Assembly: GCF_024398035.1 (NCBI RefSeq)
Contig: NZ_CP073748.1
Coordinates: forward strand, 2,641,520 to 2,705,519
DNA length: 64,000 bases
Direction: 5' to 3'
DNA from: Kordiimonas sp. SCSIO 12603
Lineage (GTDB): Bacteria; Pseudomonadota; Alphaproteobacteria; Sphingomonadales; Kordiimonadaceae
This document shows positions 59,120 to 64,000 of this stretch, piece after piece (within the stretch, counting starts at the first letter, position 1; every line of letters begins with the position of its first letter). The translations under genes and the position numbers were made by a program. The notes below the pieces were generated by a model that saw only the letters and a list, made by a program, of their open reading frames with translations, was not told the DNA's origin and did no database searches.

Positions 59120-59608
59120 TTACTTAGCCGCGCGCAAGGCGGCATCGGCGATTGCAAGCGCGGCTTCAACCTGCTGCATAATTGCCATATCGAAATCAGA
59201 CCGCACTTCCTGAACCGCACTCTTTGACTGCTGGCGCAGCGTTGCAAGCTTATAGGCAGTGTCCATACGAGCTTTTTGAATGTTTGCTAACTGCATTTCC
59301 GCTTTAACAAGTTCATTACGAACACTTTCAACAGCCTGCACATCACCAATCTTGCTGGTAATCGAATCAATACGCTGCATGTTAAAGGTATATTGCTCAG
59401 TAAGCTCAACAAGACGTTCCTGAAGATGTTCTTCAGATGCAGAGCATTCAGATTTAGCTGCTTTACGCTCCGCCGCTAAACGGTTTGATTCGGAAAGAAC
59501 AAAGCTTGTTGTATCAAACAAAACATCTTGATCTTGAGACGCAGTAAGGGAAGTTCCCGCTGTGAACAGCAGGCTGGACGCGATAGCAATTTTACCAATC
59601 GTGCGCAC
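59120..59608 (-). CDS. Exported coiled-coil protein, unknown function
   Basis: A 162-residue protein with a signal peptide (MRTIGKIAIASSLLFTAGTSLTAS) and then long helices with heptads (QERLVELTEQYTFNM, ESVRNELVKAEMQLANIQKAR, LRQQSKSAVQEVRSDFDM). It begins with GTG preceded by GGGGAAATACC. Family not recognised. It may be periplasmic and is next to another exported coiled-coil gene. Confidence 0.6.
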   Translation of the reverse strand: MRTIGKIAIASSLLFTAGTSLTASQDQDVLFDTTSFVLSESNRLAAERKAAKSECSASEEHLQERLVELTEQYTFNMQRIDSITSKIGDVQAVESVRNELVKAEMQLANIQKARMDTAYKLATLRQQSKSAVQEVRSDFDMAIMQQVEAALAIADAALRAAK

Positions 59609-59706
59609 GGTATTTCCCCATGTGAGTGCGTTTACAACCTGATAATGCTACACAATTACATAAATTACAAGCGACAATTACATACTAAACTAATTACTTA
59701 GAAAAT

Positions 59707-59733
59707 AAAAAGCGCCCCAATAGAGCGCTTTTT
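59707..59733 (-). terminator. Intrinsic terminator downstream of the second coiled-coil gene
   Basis: Read leftward: AAAAAGCGC-TCTATTGGG-GCGCTTTTT. It lies 20 bases past the stop of the gene at 59753. Confidence 0.8.
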
Positions 59734-59752
59734 AAAAATTGATGCCAAGAAC

Positions 59753-60580
59753 TTATTTATCTTTGTTCTTTTGCTTCTGTTTCCGCTTTTCTTTTTCAGC
59801 GAGTTCTTTCTCTAGTCGTGCTCGGGTCTTTGCTAATTCTTTTTCCGCCTGCTTGATAGCTTTCAATTGATGCTTTTCAATATCCTCAAGCTCACGCTCA
59901 GCATCCTTTAGAGCACGAAGGCGAATTGCCCTAATCTCACCGTCAGTTTGAATATCAAGTTCAATATCAAGCTCTTCAAGTGCTTCTGCCAATTCTTCAC
60001 GCGCTTCATTGATATCTTCAATCACCTCAATACGCATTTCAGAAAGATCACCTTCCTGCTCATGCAAATCGCTCAAAGCTTCATGGAGAGCTTCTGTATG
60101 TGCGCGTTCAATTTCAATACGGTGACGACTTGTGAAAACGTTCTGCACATGCTCTTCAACCATCGCTTCCTTCGCAGTCATCAATCCCTCAAGGGCCTGC
60201 TCAAGTGCCTCGCGTTCAGCTTTGCTTTTAGTTTTCTCAAGGCGTTTCTCAACCTTGGCAATAGACTTTTCAAGCTTTTCAAGTGCTTCTTTCTTTTCCT
60301 GCGGGTTACTTACCCAGCGGCGCACTTGAATGTTTGGCGATTTCCGTTCAACCACCACATGAATATCACTGTCCGTATCTACGACAACCGGACGCCCAGT
60401 CTGGATGATTTTAATGGTCTTTTTATGCTTGGCTTTTTTTTCAGCCTTTTCCTCTTTGACCTTTTTATTATCATCATCACCGTAATAGATACCAGCTGCT
60501 CCTGCTGTTGATGCAAGAGCAAAGGCAGACACTGTCAAGCCTGCGATCAAACCAGCTTTTCGTGTAAAATTCTTAACCAC
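59753..60580 (-). CDS. Exported, highly charged coiled-coil protein
   Basis: A 275-residue protein. Signal peptide (MVKNFTRKAGLIAGLTVSAFALASTAGAA), a Lys-rich stretch, then a beta-type segment (VVVDTDSDIHVVVERKS) and a long helix of Glu/Lys heptads to the end (KEALEKLEKSIAKVEKRLEK onward), closing in a Lys/Gln tail. It begins with GTG after an ideal GGAGG. Unknown family; an envelope-spanning or metal-sensing role can only be guessed. Confidence 0.6.
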   Translation of the reverse strand: MVKNFTRKAGLIAGLTVSAFALASTAGAAGIYYGDDDNKKVKEEKAEKKAKHKKTIKIIQTGRPVVVDTDSDIHVVVERKSPNIQVRRWVSNPQEKKEALEKLEKSIAKVEKRLEKTKSKAEREALEQALEGLMTAKEAMVEEHVQNVFTSRHRIEIERAHTEALHEALSDLHEQEGDLSEMRIEVIEDINEAREELAEALEELDIELDIQTDGEIRAIRLRALKDAERELEDIEKHQLKAIKQAEKELAKTRARLEKELAEKEKRKQKQKNKDK

Positions 60581-60738
60581 TTCAAACCTCCATATGCTGT
60601 CAAACCGCTGCCTCGCTTATTTCGTTATTCAGCATCACGGCTTTGTGAATTTACCTTGCACCCACGCAAAAAAATATCACACTGAATAGCGACAAACAGT
60701 GTGATACTTGCGGTAAATAGCCATTTAACAGGCTTTTA

Positions 60739-61143
60739 TCAGCTAACAGCCAATAAAAGTGCAGCTACACGCCTATCTTCCATTCGTAGAACATTAAACG
60801 TACGAGCGGCAGCGCCAGTATCCATCAGTTCGTATGGATACCCTTTTTCCTCAAGATATTTTCGCAGAGTAGCGGGGAGCAGGTTCATTCGCTCCCCCGT
60901 TCCTATAAGAATAAATTCTGGTTTATTCGGTGCAGCAAGAACTGAAGCAAAATCATCTTCCGCCAGATCAAGCAAGGATGTTGCTGTTACAGGATGAAAA
61001 CCATCCTCGAGCACAACCACACTGCCTGCCACCTTAACGCCTTGTAAGCGGAAGCCGCCATCTCCATAACCATCTACAAGGAGAAGGTCTTCCTCTCCTT
61101 GTAGTTCCATATGAACACCACCGGATTGAAACTTATCAACCAC
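60739..61143 (-). CDS. Mth938-domain protein
   Basis: A 134-residue protein of the Mth938/DUF498 (NDUFAF3-like) family: LVDGYGDGGFRLQGVKVAGSVVVL, then FILIGTGERMNLLPATLRKYLEEKG and MDTGAAARTFNVLRMEDRRVAALLLA. Function in bacteria unknown; in mitochondria the relative helps complex I assembly. It starts with GTG after AAAGGAAAAGGC, 14 bases past secF, and in alphaproteobacteria it regularly follows secDF. Confidence 0.87.
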   Translation of the reverse strand: MVDKFQSGGVHMELQGEEDLLLVDGYGDGGFRLQGVKVAGSVVVLEDGFHPVTATSLLDLAEDDFASVLAAPNKPEFILIGTGERMNLLPATLRKYLEEKGYPYELMDTGAAARTFNVLRMEDRRVAALLLAVS

Positions 61144-61157
61144 GCCTTTTCCTTTAA

Positions 61158-62132
61158 CTAGAATTGTTCAAATGGGCTTGGACGAGATTTATCTACCGTT
61201 GGGTCATTATCATCATCGTCATGGATCAACGTTTCGCTACGCACTTTAAGGAATACCAGCATTGGTGAAGCTACGAATACAGAGCTGTATGTACCTACAA
61301 ACACACCCCAGATCATCGCTGCAGTGAAACCACTGATGGATGGCCCACCGAAGAAGAACAGAGCAAACAATGCAAGAAGTGTTGTCACACTTGTCATGAT
61401 CGTACGCGCCAGTGTTTGGTTGAGCGACATATCAATAACATCTTCAAGTTCTCTCTTGCGGAACTTACGAATATTCTCACGCACGCGGTCATAAACCACA
61501 ACTGTATCGTTCAAGCTGTAACCAACAATAGTTAGAAGCGCTGCGATAATAGAAAGGTTAAATTCAAGCTGTGTGATAGAGAAGAAACCAATTGTCAGCA
61601 ATACGTCGTGAACAAGCGCAATTACAGCACCAAGGCCAAACTGCCATTCAAAGCGGAACCAGATGTAAATCAAAACCATAAGAACAGCGATCGTTACCGC
61701 GATCGTGCCTTTTTGTTTCAATTCACCCGAAACACTTGGGCCGATAACATCAGCTTCACCCATCTTAAGCGTTGGGATCTCTTTTGAAAGTGTATCACGT
61801 ACAAGGTTCAACGCATTATTTTGCGCTTCAGAACCGCCTGGCTGGCGAACAATACTGATCATTGCATCTGTTGGATCACCAAATTCCTTTACCTTGATAT
61901 CACCAAGGCCAAGGCTAGACAGCGTTGAACGAATCTTTGGAATATCCGCATTACCTTCTTGGGATTGAACCAGCAGGTCGACGCCACCCTGGAAATCAAT
62001 TCCGTAGTTCAGGCCACGTATGAAAAATAGTAATGCAGAAGCAAGGATCATTACCATTGAGAAGGCGAGTGCAACCTTACGCATTCCCAGAAATTTAATG
62101 TTCGTGTTATCTGGAACGAGACGTAAATTCAT
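61158..62132 (-). CDS. secF: Protein translocase subunit SecF
   Basis: A 324-residue membrane protein: one N-terminal helix, the periplasmic start GLNYGIDFQGGVDLLVQ, then five helices with VIALVHDVLLTIGFFSI and TIVGYSLNDTVVVYDRVREN. These are SecF signatures. With SecD it uses the proton gradient to pull proteins across the inner membrane. AAGGAGGGGA precedes the ATG. Confidence 0.96.
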   Translation of the reverse strand: MNLRLVPDNTNIKFLGMRKVALAFSMVMILASALLFFIRGLNYGIDFQGGVDLLVQSQEGNADIPKIRSTLSSLGLGDIKVKEFGDPTDAMISIVRQPGGSEAQNNALNLVRDTLSKEIPTLKMGEADVIGPSVSGELKQKGTIAVTIAVLMVLIYIWFRFEWQFGLGAVIALVHDVLLTIGFFSITQLEFNLSIIAALLTIVGYSLNDTVVVYDRVRENIRKFRKRELEDVIDMSLNQTLARTIMTSVTTLLALFALFFFGGPSISGFTAAMIWGVFVGTYSSVFVASPMLVFLKVRSETLIHDDDDNDPTVDKSRPSPFEQF

Positions 62133-62143
62133 CAGTCCCCTCC

Positions 62144-63742
62144 TTAAATTGGCAATCTGGCTGGGCGCGCGCGCTTAAGCCAGAGCGATAGAATAAAGCG
62201 AGTAAGAACAATCGCTGTAAACATGGATGTAAGAATACCTACAGCCAGTGTTACCGCGAAGCCTTGCACAGGCCCTGAACCGAGAAGGTAAAGAACCGCA
62301 GCCGCAATAAACGTGGTGATGTTTGCATCAATGATAGTAGAGAACGCTTGACCATACCCCTGCTCCATGGATTGGAAAGGGTTCTTGCCCATAGTTTGTT
62401 CTTCCCGGATACGCTCGAACACAAGCACGTTCGCATCCACCGCCATACCAATTGTCAGTACAATACCTGCAATACCAGGCAACGTAAGTGTTGCCTGAAA
62501 TAGGCTAAGTGCACCCATAATAAGGATAAGGTTAGTGATCAGCGCCACATTAGCTGCAAGACCAAAGCGGCCATAACTCACGACCATGTAAACGATAACT
62601 GCAATGAAACCAATCATAGAAGCAAGCTTACCGGCAGCAACACCATCAGCACCAATATCAGCACCGACAGTCTTCTGCCGCTCCACCTGCAATTTCACAG
62701 GCAGTGCACCGGATTTCAGAAGCGTCGCTAATTCTTGAGCAGCAGTAATATCACCCATATTGGTAATTTGGCCAGAACCACCCAGAATTGGGCTTACAAT
62801 GCGTGGAGCACTAATTACCAAGTCATCAAGCACAATTGCAAAAGGACGACCAATGTTATCCTGCGTGTGCTTGGCGAAACGTTTTGAACCAGATGTATTA
62901 AAAGCAAATGAAACTGCAGGCTGGCCACGATCATCAAATGCTGGAGCTGCATTGGTAAGATCATCACCAGCGACAATTTCGCGCTCAAACACTACGATAG
63001 AGCCGCCATCTTTCATCGGCAAAATCTTCTGATTTGATCGAATACGTCCAGCTTCAATATCTGTAGCAGAAATATTTGTCGCCACATCATGGAAGGACAG
63101 TTTGGCTGTTTTACCAACAAGATCAATAATCGCTTTAGGATCATCAGCTCCCGGTACTTCAAGGATAATACGGTTATTACCTTGTGGCTTCAGGGTGATC
63201 TCCTTTACACCTTCAGGGTCAACACGCTTGCGAATTACCTCTATAGAGCGTGCGATTGCGTCACGCTGCTGTGCAATAACACCTTGCTCGGTAAGTGTAA
63301 GACGGAAAGAAGCACCATTATTTTCCATGGTTACTTCTTGAACGCCACCACCAAGAGGGCTGGTACCAATTTGCGCTTGTGTAAGTGGGCGTAGTTTCTG
63401 TTTTGCCAGTTCGATCATATCATCGTTAGCAACATCAAAAACCACTGAGTTATTATTGGTTTTAATCCGACGGAAGGAAAGTCCTCGCTCGGCAGAACGA
63501 ACCGCACGCACTTCATCAGCAAGCTTTGTAAGCCTTGCTTTCACAACATCTTCGGTCTTCGCTTCAAAAAGAATATAAACCCCGCCTCTTAGATCAAGGC
63601 CAAGGCTTAGTGCTTTCGAGGGCATATAGTCTGGCAAGCTTGCTCGCTGCTCTTCCGAAAGAAAGTTCGGAACAGAGGTAAGAATGCCCAGGAATACTAC
63701 AGCCAAAATCATCAGCACTTTCCATTTTGGAAAGTTTAGCAT
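62144..63742 (-). CDS. secD: Protein translocase subunit SecD
   Basis: A 532-residue membrane protein with an N-terminal helix, LGLDLRGGVYILFEA, a large periplasmic domain, and a C-terminal six-helix part with GMAVDANVLVFERIREE and ANITTFIAAAVLYLLGSGPVQGFA. It is SecD; gap to secF is 11 bases. A GGGGACACGTC site precedes the ATG. A strong hairpin separates it from yajC upstream. Confidence 0.96.
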   Translation of the reverse strand: MLNFPKWKVLMILAVVFLGILTSVPNFLSEEQRASLPDYMPSKALSLGLDLRGGVYILFEAKTEDVVKARLTKLADEVRAVRSAERGLSFRRIKTNNNSVVFDVANDDMIELAKQKLRPLTQAQIGTSPLGGGVQEVTMENNGASFRLTLTEQGVIAQQRDAIARSIEVIRKRVDPEGVKEITLKPQGNNRIILEVPGADDPKAIIDLVGKTAKLSFHDVATNISATDIEAGRIRSNQKILPMKDGGSIVVFEREIVAGDDLTNAAPAFDDRGQPAVSFAFNTSGSKRFAKHTQDNIGRPFAIVLDDLVISAPRIVSPILGGSGQITNMGDITAAQELATLLKSGALPVKLQVERQKTVGADIGADGVAAGKLASMIGFIAVIVYMVVSYGRFGLAANVALITNLILIMGALSLFQATLTLPGIAGIVLTIGMAVDANVLVFERIREEQTMGKNPFQSMEQGYGQAFSTIIDANITTFIAAAVLYLLGSGPVQGFAVTLAVGILTSMFTAIVLTRFILSLWLKRARPARLPI

Positions 63743-63762
63743 GACGTGTCCCCTAAATACTT

Positions 63763-63787
63763 CAAGCCCGGTACTAGACCGGGCTTG
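63763..63787 (-). promoter_or_regulatory. Hairpin between yajC and secD
   Basis: CAAGCCCGG-TCTAGTA-CCGGGCTTG (leftward) is a perfect nine-base stem with no T-run, 10 bases after yajC and 20 bases before secD. It may set the yajC/secD ratio by RNA processing. Confidence 0.5.
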
Positions 63788-63797
63788 GTAACTTCAA

Positions 63798-64000
63798 TTA
63801 CTTGCTGTCAGTTTTCACTGGCTCGTTTTTGCTGCGCACTTCTGTAAGCGTGCTTTTCACAACACGCACGCGCACATCATTTGCCAGTTCAACTTCAATT
63901 TCATTCTCATCTTTTACTTTAGTAACCTTACCAATAAGACCACCAGCAGTTACTACTGTATCACCACGAGAAACATTGTTCACCATTTCACGGTGATCTT
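63798..64000 (-). CDS. yajC: Sec translocon accessory protein YajC (5' end outside window)
   Basis: The frame enters from the right edge and shows EMVNNVSRGDTVVTAGGLIGKVTKV followed by a beta-rich end and a Lys/Ser tail. GDTVVTAGGLIGKV is the YajC hallmark. The membrane helix lies outside the window. Position upstream of secD-secF is the standard arrangement. An internal ATG at 63986 is not the start. Confidence 0.9.
   Translation of the reverse strand, partial: DHREMVNNVSRGDTVVTAGGLIGKVTKVKDENEIEVELANDVRVRVVKSTLTEVRSKNEPVKTDSK

Overview
The window reads as one stretch of an alphaproteobacterial chromosome of moderate G+C. Evidence for the class: the flbT-flaF pair beside the flagellins, a 36-residue aa3-type cytochrome oxidase subunit IV, DUF2336 and DUF4170 proteins, and a response regulator with the FGPDRRR tail. 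A marine relative of Kordiimonadales would fit, but that placement is a guess from gene content. No prophage, insertion sequence or CRISPR array was seen.

Left part (1-11.3 kb) is a surface-sugar locus next to the flagellin genes. One leftward operon (11277 to 6825) encodes a TPR-glycosyltransferase that resembles the flagellin glycosyltransferase FlmG, a short NeuB/PseI-type nonulosonate synthase, and a fusion of a cytidylyltransferase with a PseG-like domain. A second leftward operon (5419 to beyond base 1) encodes an iron alcohol dehydrogenase, a split phosphonopyruvate/sulfopyruvate-decarboxylase-like enzyme, a second NeuB with a SAF domain, an ATP-grasp ligase and a GH57-like protein cut by the window edge. 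A methyltransferase gene lies between the two operons on the plus strand.

11.5-19.4 kb is a flagellin island: flbT, flaF, six tandem flagellin genes of exactly 275 codons, and flaG. Five flagellins have sigma-54 promoters and upstream GGNA-N7-CC elements. All six mRNAs are predicted to start at a small hairpin with an A-rich loop and to hold the Shine-Dalgarno inside another small hairpin. The fifth gene has lost the key promoter bases and the upstream elements. This layered control is the most distinctive feature of the window.

19.6-35.7 kb holds a MoxR/VWA pair, an alkaline phosphatase between two exported TonB-C-like paralogues, an HPt/receiver/HPt signalling cluster whose receiver has Asn at the phosphorylation site, a 921-residue membrane coiled-coil protein, a DctPQM TRAP transporter, and a MerTP-like metal cluster with no MerA or MerR. 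35.7-48.5 kb is mostly metabolic and housekeeping: AGCS symporter, cytochrome c, MlaC, an ACT-domain regulator, a DUF885 peptidase, HspQ, COX IV, a serine/threonine dehydratase, an amine oxidase with a semialdehyde dehydrogenase, MipA/OmpV and a sphingomyelinase-like phosphodiesterase.

48.5-53.2 kb contains a large intergenic region with a candidate structured small RNA ending in an intrinsic terminator just before the promoter of a 1099-residue RTX/cadherin-like protein with no Lys, Cys or Trp. The right end (53.2-64 kb) is leftward core genes: three identical tRNA-Glu genes, recJ, glpX, homoserine dehydrogenase, an alaC-like aminotransferase, two exported coiled-coil proteins, an Mth938-domain protein, secF, secD and the 3' part of yajC.

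All functional calls come from motif and family recognition by eye. No database search or folding program was run.
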